From Chitinophagaceae bacterium (GTDB lineage Bacteria; Bacteroidota; Bacteroidia; Chitinophagales; Chitinophagaceae), in the NCBI GenBank assembly GCA_019454915.1, contig JACFNM010000010.1, forward strand, positions 1-26,217: 26,217 nucleotides of DNA, in the 5' to 3' direction. Made by a program: the position numbers and the translations under genes. Under the pieces are notes generated by a model. The model saw only the letters and a list, made by a program, of their open reading frames with translations, was not told where the DNA came from and ran no database searches. Of this stretch, positions 18,558-26,183 are shown one piece after another (within the stretch, counting starts at the first letter, position 1; every line of letters begins with the position of its first letter).

Positions 18558-19061
18558 CTATCTTCCAAACATTTCATCGTCTTTATCTAACCGGGTTTGC
18601 TCTTCCAACGGGTATTCTTTTCTTAAGGGGAAATAATCCATTTCATCCACATTCAGGATTCGCTTCAGATTGGGATGTCCTACAAAATTTACCCCAAAAA
18701 AATCGTAGGTTTCCCGTTCCATCCAGTTAGCGCATGCGTATAACTGAGTAGCCGTAAAGACGTCAGGTGTTTCAATGGATGCAAATACTTTGAACCGCAA
18801 CCGCACATTATCTTTCATATTGTGAACATGATAGACGACTGCCAATTCACGGCCCGGGTTATCCGGATAATGTATCGCCTGCAAATCCGTCAGGAACTGA
18901 AAGCGCAATTCCGGATCATCATACAGAAACTGAAGCATCCGCAGGTTCAGTTCTTTAGGCACTTCAAAACTGAGCATCCCATAAGGTTCCTCAAACCCCG
19001 AAGCAGCGTCGCCGAACTTCTCTATTATTCGGTTTTTGATATATTCGTTTGTCAACTCCAT
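18558..19061 (-). CDS. nuoC: NADH-quinone oxidoreductase subunit C
   Basis: A 30-kDa-type peripheral subunit of about 167 residues. ERETYDFFGVNFVGHPNLKRIL and the closing YFPLRKEYPLEEQTRLD are the family's conserved C-terminal signature. The frame extends four codons upstream to a TTG at 19073. I prefer the ATG at 19061, giving MELTNEYIKNRI. No strong ribosome site is visible for either. It lies between nuoB and nuoD and is not fused to NuoD. Confidence 0.94.
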   Translation of the reverse strand: MELTNEYIKNRIIEKFGDAASGFEEPYGMLSFEVPKELNLRMLQFLYDDPELRFQFLTDLQAIHYPDNPGRELAVVYHVHNMKDNVRLRFKVFASIETPDVFTATQLYACANWMERETYDFFGVNFVGHPNLKRILNVDEMDYFPLRKEYPLEEQTRLDKDDEMFGR

Positions 19062-19113
19062 GAAAATGTTCAAGATTTATTCTATGCAGCTATATTCGTT
19101 TTCTTGCCCGGCA

Positions 19114-19704
19114 TTACTGGATTCCGTAGCTGCTTAAAAGCTGCTGATATTTTTCACTATGTCTTCTTCTGATGCTTTCATTTTTCACCAGTTCCTGCAG
19201 GGCAAGCACGCCGTCCAAAATTGCTTCCGGCCTTGGTGCGCAACCCGGCACATATACATCCACCGGGATAATCTGATCAATACCCTGCATGACGGAGTAG
19301 CTGTCAAATATTCCGCCGCTGGAAGCACAGGCGCCTACAGCTAAAACCCAGCGGGGTTCCGACAACTGTATGTAAACCTGTCTCAATACCGGTCCCATTT
19401 TTTTGGCGATGGTACCCATCACCATCAACATATCACACTGGCGCGGCGTAAATGCCATTCTTTCCGAACCAAATCTTCCAAAGTCATAATGCGCGCCCAT
19501 GGTGGCCATAAACTCGATACCACAACAGGAGGTTGCAAAGGGCATGGGCCAAAGAGAATTCTTTCTGGCCAATCCGATCACATCACTCAGTTTTGTTGCA
19601 AAAAAACCTTCTCCCATATACCCATCGGGCGTATCAGCGAGCCCTATATGTCCTTTATAATCTCTTGCCTTGGGCTTTATATTAAATCGAACCGGTCGTG
19701 CCAT
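19114..19704 (-). CDS. nuoB: NADH-quinone oxidoreductase subunit B ([4Fe-4S] N2)
   Basis: A 196-residue subunit that holds N2, the last iron-sulfur cluster before quinone. The unusual tandem ligands Cys60-Cys61 (SCCGIEF) and the other two, Cys126 (VGACASSGG) and Cys155 (VPGCAPRPE), are all present. Length and motifs are normal. The start is ATG at 19704, 41 bp after nuoA. Confidence 0.96.
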   Translation of the reverse strand: MARPVRFNIKPKARDYKGHIGLADTPDGYMGEGFFATKLSDVIGLARKNSLWPMPFATSCCGIEFMATMGAHYDFGRFGSERMAFTPRQCDMLMVMGTIAKKMGPVLRQVYIQLSEPRWVLAVGACASSGGIFDSYSVMQGIDQIIPVDVYVPGCAPRPEAILDGVLALQELVKNESIRRRHSEKYQQLLSSYGIQ

Positions 19705-19745
19705 AATTTTTAAATGTTTTCAATTGCTTTAACCTGCTGCACTCC

Positions 19746-20162
19746 TCAATCCTCCCACCTCAAAGCGTCCTTTTTAATAATATAATAAAATCCTGCTATA
19801 AAAAATCCTACAAAGGCCAGCACCGCGGCAAATCCTTCCCAGCCCAACTCCCTGAAGTTGACGGCATATGGATAAAAAAATATTACTTCTACGTCGAACA
19901 ACACAAACAGGATGGCCACCAGGAAATATTTAACCGCTAAGGGCCGGCGGGCGTTTCCGCTGATTTCAATCCCGCTCTCAAAATTTTCGAGTTTTTCGGC
20001 AGTGGGTCTTTTGGGTCCCAACCAGTGCGTTACAGCCATCATCACCACCACAAAACCAATGGCAAACATCAATTGCAGCGCAATAGGGTAATAATTAAAG
20101 GAGTCCTGAATATCAGCAGCCGATGAGGCAGGAAGTGCTTGAAGTAGAAAATAAGATATCAT
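19746..20162 (-). CDS. nuoA: NADH-quinone oxidoreductase subunit A
   Basis: A three-helix membrane subunit of about 138 residues and the first gene of the nuo cluster. FESGIEISGNARRPLAVKYF and the following FDVEVIFFYPYAV are the conserved NuoA/ND3 loop and helix. The frame opens four codons earlier at a TTG (20174), which has a possible GAGGGAAG ribosome site 5-6 bp upstream. The ATG at 20162 (MISYFLLQ) is my choice but the TTG remains possible. It follows a 200-bp gap that contains the upstream operon's terminator. Confidence 0.94.
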   Translation of the reverse strand: MISYFLLQALPASSAADIQDSFNYYPIALQLMFAIGFVVVMMAVTHWLGPKRPTAEKLENFESGIEISGNARRPLAVKYFLVAILFVLFDVEVIFFYPYAVNFRELGWEGFAAVLAFVGFFIAGFYYIIKKDALRWED

Positions 20163-20267
20163 TCCCGTTTCCAAATTGGCTTCCCTCTTAAAGAGAAGTA
20201 TATTTATTATACAAACCAGGTGCTACTCATTCAACCTATCGCCTTCTGATGCCTGGATTTTTGGCCG

Positions 20268-20275
20268 CAAAAATA
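20268..20275 (-). promoter_or_regulatory. Candidate -7 promoter box for the nuo operon
   Basis: On the minus strand the sequence reads TATTTTTG, matching TAnnTTTG, and lies just downstream of the TPR-gene terminator and about 105 bp upstream of the nuoA ATG. No good -33 box is seen at the expected distance. A 5-bp-arm inverted repeat (GTATA-TTTAT-TATAC, 20198-20212) lies between it and nuoA. Confidence 0.35.
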
Positions 20276-20316
20276 AGGGAGCGTTTTATAATAACCATTA
20301 CTTATCATAAAAATAA

Positions 20317-20346
20317 AACCCCAAAACTATTTTGAATTTTGGGGTT
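20317..20346 (-). terminator. Intrinsic terminator after the TPR gene
   Basis: Perfect 10-bp arms AACCCCAAAA (20317-20326) and TTTTGGGGTT (20337-20346) enclose a 10-nt loop. On the minus strand the hairpin is followed by a T-rich tract (complement of 20303-20316). It lies 34 bp downstream of the TPR gene stop and should separate that transcript from the nuo operon. Confidence 0.8.
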
Positions 20347-20380
20347 ATTTTGCTAAGTCCGTTATCAACTTATATATGAG

Positions 20381-22048
20381 TTACTTGGCTCCGGTAGTAC
20401 TACTCTTACCCGTTGCGCCGGCTTTCGGTTGAGGACGGTCAAGTGCTTTTTGCAGGATATCCCTGTTATTTTTCGCATCCTCATTGTTCGGATCGAGACT
20501 AATCATCTTGTCAAGATAAAATATGGCTTTTTCATACTCCTTTAGTTGATTGGCATTGTAGCCCGCCAGATATCCATAGGCCAACATCAATCCTGATTTA
20601 TTTTTCACAGAATCTTCCGATGCTATTTCACTGTACTTAATAGCGTCATCCACCGGCAGCCCCTGTTCCATAGTAGAATCAATTGCCCACCTGGTACGGA
20701 ATCCTCCGTAATAACCTTGCATATCCTCCGGATATTTTTGTTTATACAAGCTGAAAACACTGTCAGCAGTTTGGTATTGTTCACCGTAGAAGTTTTCCCA
20801 TCCGGCATAAAACAGTTCCAGTTTTCCATAATCAGGATTAATCTGCAGGATTCGGGTAAGCCAGTCTGCCGATTTAGCCCGGTTATTAATCTTCTTATAC
20901 ATGTTGGATGCCGCTGTTGCATAGGCAATCTTTTGCTTCATCACGGTATCTAACGCTATAGCCTTATCGAAGTAACTGTCTGCCTGTTCCAGCTTATCGG
21001 GAAACTTGGCTGATATTTCCGCCATCTTCACATAATTATCCGGCAGGAATAACGAGGAGTCGCCTTTCGCAAAGAACAACTCCATATTCTGCAGCGCATT
21101 TAAAGAATCGCCCAACTTATCGTATGCGTAAGCCTTTACCCTGTATAATTTTGGGCTTGCCTTATCCTTTTCTTTCAGAAGTTTTTCATCCGCTTTCTCA
21201 ATCGCTCCTTTAAAATCGCCTGACGCGTATATCAGGCTGATCTCTTCGGCTTCCACAGACGGGGTGAAATCGGTATTGGCCTTATACTTTGCAAAGTAAT
21301 CTCTTGCCTTATTCACATCTCGGGAATACCAGTAGGCATATAAATCATAGTAAGCCGGTGCATACGCGGGATCTAAATCAATAGCTGATTCAAAGTGTCT
21401 CAAAAAGATATTAGCCTGTTCGGCGCCCTGGGTTACATAAATTTTTCCAATCTTGTACTCAGCTTCTGCCAGCTTCGGATCCAGGTTGAGTGCATTCTGA
21501 TACGAAGTAACGGCAGCTCCGCCATCCAACAACTTACGATAAGCGTCTCCCATGTTAATATAGACCGAAGGTTCTTTAAATCTCCTTACCGCAGTGGCCT
21601 GCGTCAACTTCTCAATAGCATACTTCGCGTCGCCATCTGCCGCATTCACATTTGCCTGACCAATAGCATTCAGAATTCCTATATCCTTACCCTTTGTAAG
21701 ACTAATCGCGGTTTCAAAGCGCTGGCGTGCATCATTCACTTTATTCTTCAACAATTCAATTTGTCCCATACCCACCAGTAACAATGGGTCACTACCGTTT
21801 GACTGGAGAGCCGCCTGGTACACCTTTTCTGCTCCGTCCACATCTTTCAATGCAATTAGCGTTTGCCCTAACCAATAGACAGCATCAACATCACCGGGTT
21901 TTGCCTGAACTGCTTTTTCCAAAGCTTCCTTTGCACTATTATACCTTTCATAGTAATAGAGTTTTTTCCCCTCATCTACTGATTGCGCAAATGAAACATT
22001 GCTCAGAAAAAGCGCTGCTACTATAAATCTGATTGTGTGCTTCATCAT
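20381..22048 (-). CDS. Exported tetratricopeptide-repeat protein
   Basis: A 555-residue protein starting with a signal peptide (MMKHTIRFIVAALFLSNVSFA, cleavage likely after Ala21) and therefore probably periplasmic or outer-membrane associated. TPR-like helical repeats cover most of the chain, clearest at about 55-115, 155-250 and 490-535; the last includes a typical YEKAIFYLDKMISLDPNN unit. The C-terminus is Pro/Gly/Ser/Thr-rich (from about 537). TPRs bind other proteins; the partner is unknown. It follows the PstS-like gene by 45 bp and ends before a strong terminator, so it closes that operon. Bacteroidota often place such a TPR gene beside exbB/exbD/tonB and a PstS-like gene (recalled knowledge). 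Confidence 0.88.
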   Translation of the reverse strand: MMKHTIRFIVAALFLSNVSFAQSVDEGKKLYYYERYNSAKEALEKAVQAKPGDVDAVYWLGQTLIALKDVDGAEKVYQAALQSNGSDPLLLVGMGQIELLKNKVNDARQRFETAISLTKGKDIGILNAIGQANVNAADGDAKYAIEKLTQATAVRRFKEPSVYINMGDAYRKLLDGGAAVTSYQNALNLDPKLAEAEYKIGKIYVTQGAEQANIFLRHFESAIDLDPAYAPAYYDLYAYWYSRDVNKARDYFAKYKANTDFTPSVEAEEISLIYASGDFKGAIEKADEKLLKEKDKASPKLYRVKAYAYDKLGDSLNALQNMELFFAKGDSSLFLPDNYVKMAEISAKFPDKLEQADSYFDKAIALDTVMKQKIAYATAASNMYKKINNRAKSADWLTRILQINPDYGKLELFYAGWENFYGEQYQTADSVFSLYKQKYPEDMQGYYGGFRTRWAIDSTMEQGLPVDDAIKYSEIASEDSVKNKSGLMLAYGYLAGYNANQLKEYEKAIFYLDKMISLDPNNEDAKNNRDILQKALDRPQPKAGATGKSSTTGAK

Positions 22049-22093
22049 TTTCGATTTAAAATTTTGGTTTTGGTAAAAAAATATAATTCTTGT

Positions 22094-23029
22094 CTATTCT
22101 TCCTTTAATTCTGCCGACCGGATTACAAACTGCATATTAGACGGCACAAGATAAGCCCTTTGGAATATCAACTGACCTCTTTCTCCTTTCAAAAAATTCG
22201 TAAATCCACGTCCCAGCCCACTATAATTTTCCTTCACAATATAATACAAACCGCGAACCATAGGATACCGGTGCATAGCAATATTTGCCTGATAAGGTTT
22301 AACAAATTTTTCACCATCATCTCTTGCCTGCACTGAAGCCACTTTTACATTGGTCAAAAAAGTCAACTGTTGCGGATCATCCGGGTCTCCCATCCAGCTT
22401 ACCCCCACAAACCCGATGGCGTTTTCATGGTTCGCCACATAATCAATCACCCCCTGGCTGGAACTGGCTGCAGCCACATCGGAGGCAAACGAACCACCGT
22501 TGAGCACAGAGTCTAACATAAACCTGACCGTACTGGTAGCAGCATTCCCGTCTAATACGGGATTCATCTTAAATCCGCTCGTTCCGTTCATCAAAGACCT
22601 GATTTCCCCCATGGTAAATAGGGAATCTTTGGATTTATTATTCACAATTACCGTTATCGCGTCCGTGGCCACCTGACCGTAAGGAGGAGTAAACCCCAAC
22701 GTATCTTTTAAAGAAACCGATTCTTCCTCACTCAATCCACGGGTAACTATAATCATCCGGATACTATCCGTTAATAGATCTTTCAGACATTCCGCCTCCG
22801 CCTTATAATGCGGAATAATGGTAGCCTCAGGATACTGAGACATAAAAACCCTGATCTGAGAGTCAATGATAGGCTTGAAAGATTCGTCCACACTGATATG
22901 TATCGTTCCCGACCTTAGATCATCGTCACCGGTGATCGCTCGCGTCTGCCCGCTATTGTTACAAGCTGTCTGTACAAACACAACGAGCACGAACAACCCC
23001 GCCGGAATCACCCTGTATATGACATTCAT
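22094..23029 (-). CDS. PstS-like substrate-binding lipoprotein
   Basis: A 311-residue periplasmic binding protein of the PstS/PBP-like-2 type. The N-terminus is a lipoprotein signal, MNVIYRVIPAGLFVLVVFVQ followed by TAC, with Cys23 as the likely lipidated residue; the lipobox is imperfect because -3 is Gln. GTIHISVDESFKP and the later ATDAITVIVNNKSKD are typical of the phosphate-binding-protein fold. The frame opens at a GTG (23038) that overlaps the upstream stop. The ATG at 23029 is better because AGAAGG lies 8 bp ahead of it. No PstA/B/C transporter genes are nearby, so it may act as a sensor or in TonB-linked uptake and not as a classical ABC binding protein. Ligand unproven. Confidence 0.85.
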   Translation of the reverse strand: MNVIYRVIPAGLFVLVVFVQTACNNSGQTRAITGDDDLRSGTIHISVDESFKPIIDSQIRVFMSQYPEATIIPHYKAEAECLKDLLTDSIRMIIVTRGLSEEESVSLKDTLGFTPPYGQVATDAITVIVNNKSKDSLFTMGEIRSLMNGTSGFKMNPVLDGNAATSTVRFMLDSVLNGGSFASDVAAASSSQGVIDYVANHENAIGFVGVSWMGDPDDPQQLTFLTNVKVASVQARDDGEKFVKPYQANIAMHRYPMVRGLYYIVKENYSGLGRGFTNFLKGERGQLIFQRAYLVPSNMQFVIRSAELKEE

Positions 23030-23034
23030 CCAAT

Positions 23035-23280
23035 TCACCTTCTAATATTCTTCTGCTGATATCCTCTGTAAATCCGAAACAAACCATAAGCAATGCCTAC
23101 CCCGCCAAAAATCCCATCAAGCAGAGTATCGCTATTCATCCAATCAACATCCAACTTCTTATTCATTAAGAAAAAAGCCCCTAACCCAAGCCACAAAATA
23201 CCCATCGAATAATCATACAAAGAATGCAATAAGACCCTTCTTTTCTCCTTCTGTTCTTCCCTGTTCTGACGTAGCGACAT
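23035..23280 (-). CDS. Small two-helix membrane protein of unknown function
   Basis: An 81-residue protein with a charged N-terminus (SLRQNREEQKEKRR) and two predicted membrane helices, about 22-40 and 56-72, ending in a basic tail. I do not recognise a named family. It is the first gene of the cluster with the PstS-like lipoprotein and TPR protein. Its stop codon lies inside the long form of the PstS-like gene and 5 bp before the preferred ATG, so the two are probably translationally coupled. A role with the exported neighbours is likely but unspecified. Confidence 0.75.
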   Translation of the reverse strand: MSLRQNREEQKEKRRVLLHSLYDYSMGILWLGLGAFFLMNKKLDVDWMNSDTLLDGIFGGVGIAYGLFRIYRGYQQKNIRR

Positions 23281-23443
23281 ATGGCAATTTTTAAGGGAGC
23301 GGGCAAGTTAAGGAATCCTTTTAAAAAATGCCTCAACAAAGCCTATAAAAAATTAGCTTATCTAACTAAATTTCTGTCGCTTTGTCACCCGCCTGAAATT
23401 TTATCACTTTTTCAAATTATCGCGTAACCTGTTCCCCTTGACC

Positions 23444-23459
23444 GTTATCATATGATAAC
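23444..23459. repeat. Perfect 16-bp palindrome in divergent intergenic region
   Basis: GTTATCATATGATAAC is fully self-complementary with no spacer. It lies about 165 bp upstream of the minus-strand cluster start and about 200 bp upstream of the lplA -7 box. It has the look of a dimeric regulator site. No regulator gene is in the window. Confidence 0.6.
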
Positions 23460-23660
23460 CATCAACGGCATCTTCCATGTTTTAATACCGAAACTTTCCA
23501 CACTTTGATTTTTATAAGATTCTCCTGGCACAAAATTCCATAAAACCAGCTTGGCCGGCCAGCATCAAAAGCGGGCTACTTCCGGCTTAATCCAAAACAT
23601 TTTTGGCCCGCCTCCTCCATGATGACTTTCTGTGTCCGGGTCTTCTCATCCGATATTATT

Positions 23661-23668
23661 TATCTTTG
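23661..23668 (+). promoter_or_regulatory. Bacteroidota -7 promoter box for lplA
   Basis: TATCTTTG followed by CA is a textbook TAnnTTTG -7 box. The transcript would begin at about 23675, leaving a leader of only about 7 nt before the ATG at 23682. No clear TTTG at the -33 position. Confidence 0.55.
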
Positions 23669-23681
23669 CACAAATTCTGAC

Positions 23682-24662
23682 ATGCTTTGTATCTATCATC
23701 AATCCACGGACCCTTATTTTAATATAGCCACAGACGAATATATATTTAAACACATAGCGGAAGACTGCTTTATGCTGTGGCGAAACGATAATGCCATCAT
23801 CGTCGGCAAGCATCAGAATACGCTGGCTGAAATCAATTTCGACTACGTAAAAGCCCATAACATTCATGTCGTGCGCAGATTATCGGGTGGAGGCGCGGTT
23901 TATCACGACCTGGGAAATTTGAATTTCTCTTTTACCAAAACAGGTGACGATTCTACGCTGATGGACTTCGAAAAATATACCCGACCCATTGTGGAAGTAT
24001 TGAACGAACTGGGTGTAAATGCCCGCTTTGAAGGCAGAAACGATATTACCATTGACGGCAAAAAAATTTCAGGGAATGCGGAGCATATTTTCAAAAACAA
24101 GATCCTGCATCACGGAACGCTGCTATTTGCTTCGGAAATGAAAAACGTAAGCGAAGCCCTCCGGATTCACCCGCTTAAATACAAAGACAAAGCTGTGAAG
24201 TCCCTTCCCAAGAGAGTAACCAACATTTCCGAGCATTTGCCCGCCCCCCTGACGATTGAAGCATTTACCCAAAAGATCATGGACTACGTTATTGCCAGCA
24301 ATAAAGATAGTATCCTGTATGAATTTACCCCGGAAGACCTTGCGGCTATTCAAAAAATAAGAGATGAAAAGTACGCAACGGACGAGTGGAACTACGGACT
24401 GTCGCCTGATTACAGCTTTAAAAAAGAGATAAAAACCGAGGGCGGTATCCTTGAAATGAACCTGGATGTGGAAAAAGGGATCATCCGAAAGGTTAAGATA
24501 TTTGGCGACTTTTTTAATGAAAAAGATATTGCTGAAATAGAAACAGCGCTGACCGGCCAGGCGCACAATGAAAAAACGCTGCGGAGTGTCCTATATCAGT
24601 TTACCATAGGCAGTTATTTCAAGGGCATGACGCTGGAGGATATTATTTCAGCGCTTTTTTAG
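23682..24662 (+). CDS. lplA: Lipoate-protein ligase
   Basis: A 326-residue cytoplasmic enzyme that activates lipoate with ATP and attaches it to lipoyl domains of 2-oxoacid dehydrogenases and glycine cleavage H protein. RRLSGGGAVYHDLGNLNFSF (65-84) is the lipoate/ATP-binding signature. RND with DGKKISGNA (about 119-133) supplies the conserved catalytic Lys, by alignment Lys128. The C-terminal accessory domain (about 240-326) is present, so it is a full-length LplA type. The frame extends upstream to 23619, but that start precedes the predicted promoter -7 box, and homology begins at MLCIYHQSTDPYFNIATDEY. It ends with TAG. Confidence 0.9.
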   Translation: MLCIYHQSTDPYFNIATDEYIFKHIAEDCFMLWRNDNAIIVGKHQNTLAEINFDYVKAHNIHVVRRLSGGGAVYHDLGNLNFSFTKTGDDSTLMDFEKYTRPIVEVLNELGVNARFEGRNDITIDGKKISGNAEHIFKNKILHHGTLLFASEMKNVSEALRIHPLKYKDKAVKSLPKRVTNISEHLPAPLTIEAFTQKIMDYVIASNKDSILYEFTPEDLAAIQKIRDEKYATDEWNYGLSPDYSFKKEIKTEGGILEMNLDVEKGIIRKVKIFGDFFNEKDIAEIETALTGQAHNEKTLRSVLYQFTIGSYFKGMTLEDIISALF

Positions 24663-24755
24663 CCGGCAAAACCTGCCTGCCTCGAGCGCGACCATCCTGT
24701 ACCATCCCGCATCTTCGTAGCCGGAAGTTGCACCCTTCGGTCTGATTCATTTACC

Positions 24756-24774
24756 TTCCAAACCGGCTTTGGAA
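24756..24774. repeat. Inverted repeat upstream of MFS gene (7-bp arms)
   Basis: TTCCAAA (24756-24762) and TTTGGAA (24768-24774) flank a 5-bp spacer CCGGC. It sits 94-112 bp downstream of the lplA stop and is followed by AT-rich sequence without a proper T-tract, so it fits an operator better than a terminator. Confidence 0.45.
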
Positions 24775-24790
24775 ATAAATAATTTGAATT

Positions 24791-24806
24791 CTATTAAATT
24801 TAATAG
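24791..24806. repeat. Perfect 16-bp AT-rich palindrome upstream of MFS gene
   Basis: CTATTAAATTTAATAG is fully self-complementary. It lies 82-98 bp before the MFS start codon, in the range of a promoter-proximal operator. No TAnnTTTG box was identified between it and the gene; TATATTGC at about 24823-24830 is the closest sequence. Confidence 0.5.
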
Positions 24807-24888
24807 CCTGAGTTTTTTTATCTATATTGCTTCTACGTTTACACCAATCGTTTAAAAAAAATTCCATAACACACTAAACCGAACATTA

Positions 24889-26124
24889 ATGAACGAAAAC
24901 ATTAACAGAAGTGCCCTGTTTAACGGGAGCTGCTTTGCACTAATTACAACTGCATTTACCTTCAGTATTCGTGCAGGTATATTAGCAGAGCTTGGAGAAG
25001 TATTCAAGCTTTCTGCCGAACAACTGGGATTCATCAATCTCATGTTTTTTCTCGGATTCCCCATCTCTATGATCCTTGGCGGATTATTTTATTACGTGGT
25101 TGGCCCCAGGAACATCATGAGGGTAGCTTTCGTGGCGCACACACTGGGTATCATATTCACGATATACTCAGGTGGTTATGTCCTATTATTAATCTCTACC
25201 CTGTTTATCGGTTTTGGAAATGGATGTACGGAAGCGGCCTGTAACCCCATGATTGCAGACATGTATTCCGGCGATAAAATGAGTAAGATGCTTAACCGGT
25301 TTCACATGTGGTTTCCGGGTGGTATAGTTCTCGGAAGCCTTATCTCCAAATTTATGACGAGCTTTGGTATGGGCTGGCAGGCTCAAATGTGGGTGACGAT
25401 GATACCTACTGTCATCTATGCGATTCTGTTTTATGGTAAAACGTTTCCCAAACCCAAAGTGGAAGGTTCTACCGATTTGGGCAAGAATTTCAAAGCCATG
25501 CTTACTCCCACCTATATTTTCTTATTCTGCTGTATGGCACTCACGGCCATTTCCGAATTCGGTCCGCAGCAATGGGTAGGCTTGATTTTAAGCAAGAGCG
25601 GAGCCGATCCCATGTTGATTCTGGCTTTAGTAACCGGATTAATGGCTGTTGGCAGATTTTTCGGCGGACCTGTTACACACGTGTTAGGACAGACCGGTGT
25701 TTTATTGGGTGGGGCTATCTTCGCCGCCATCGGTATCTATATGTTTAGTACAGTTACCGGCCCGGTGGCCTACTTAGCAGCAATCCTGTTCGCCATAGGG
25801 GTTTGTTTCTTCTGGCCAACCATGGTAGGCGCCGTAGCTCAGCGCGTACCGTTAAGCGGCGCCCTCGGAATGTCTATCATCGGAGGCGTAGGGATGTTCT
25901 CTACCGCTATATTCCAGCCCATCATCGGTGCATGGATTGATAAGGCAAAGGAAGTGCATTCTGCAGCCGGACTCACTGGTACCGAACTGGAACTTGTTGC
26001 CGGACAGGAAACCCTGGCAAAAATGGTCGCCTTCCCCGGCATATTGATTGTGCTGTTTCTTATCTTCTTCTTCTGGCAGAAGAAAGCGAATCCGCGTTCA
26101 CCGGTTCCCGCCGCAGCGCATTAG
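24889..26124 (+). CDS. Major facilitator superfamily transporter
   Basis: A 411-residue inner-membrane protein with 12 predicted helices in two halves separated by a central cytoplasmic loop (about 183-200, TFPKPKVEGSTDLGKN). Features include the early FFLGFPISMILGG stretch with GPRNIMR after helix 2, matching the MFS inter-helix loop, and RFHMWFPGGIVLGSLIS in the fifth-helix region. The sequence is reminiscent of Bacteroidota sugar or sugar-derivative permeases, but the substrate cannot be assigned. It has its own 226-bp upstream region with two inverted repeats and ends before a strong terminator, so it is probably a single-gene transcript. Confidence 0.87.
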   Translation: MNENINRSALFNGSCFALITTAFTFSIRAGILAELGEVFKLSAEQLGFINLMFFLGFPISMILGGLFYYVVGPRNIMRVAFVAHTLGIIFTIYSGGYVLLLISTLFIGFGNGCTEAACNPMIADMYSGDKMSKMLNRFHMWFPGGIVLGSLISKFMTSFGMGWQAQMWVTMIPTVIYAILFYGKTFPKPKVEGSTDLGKNFKAMLTPTYIFLFCCMALTAISEFGPQQWVGLILSKSGADPMLILALVTGLMAVGRFFGGPVTHVLGQTGVLLGGAIFAAIGIYMFSTVTGPVAYLAAILFAIGVCFFWPTMVGAVAQRVPLSGALGMSIIGGVGMFSTAIFQPIIGAWIDKAKEVHSAAGLTGTELELVAGQETLAKMVAFPGILIVLFLIFFFWQKKANPRSPVPAAAH

Positions 26125-26183
26125 GATGAATGAATCCGGTAGTAACCCTTATTCGTTTCACCGGAAAAAGCAAAAGCATAAAT

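Larger units (their letters stand above)
23281..23681. other. Divergent intergenic region between the small membrane protein and lplA
   Basis: About 400 bp with no gene. It contains a perfect 16-bp palindrome (23444-23459), a 10-bp GC-rich palindrome TGGCCGGCCA (23552-23561) and the lplA -7 box (23661-23668). No TAnnTTTG match was found for the minus-strand cluster, only near matches such as TAGGCTTTG around 23338-23346. Confidence 0.6.

Noticed and set aside
20198..20212. Inverted repeat GTATA-N5-TATAC upstream of nuoA as an operator
   Set aside because: Arms of only 5 AT-rich bases are expected by chance in such a region.
22094..23029. Phosphate transporter operon (pst)
   Set aside because: There is no pstA, pstB, pstC or phoU around it. 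Only the binding-protein fold is present, so no pstS symbol was given.
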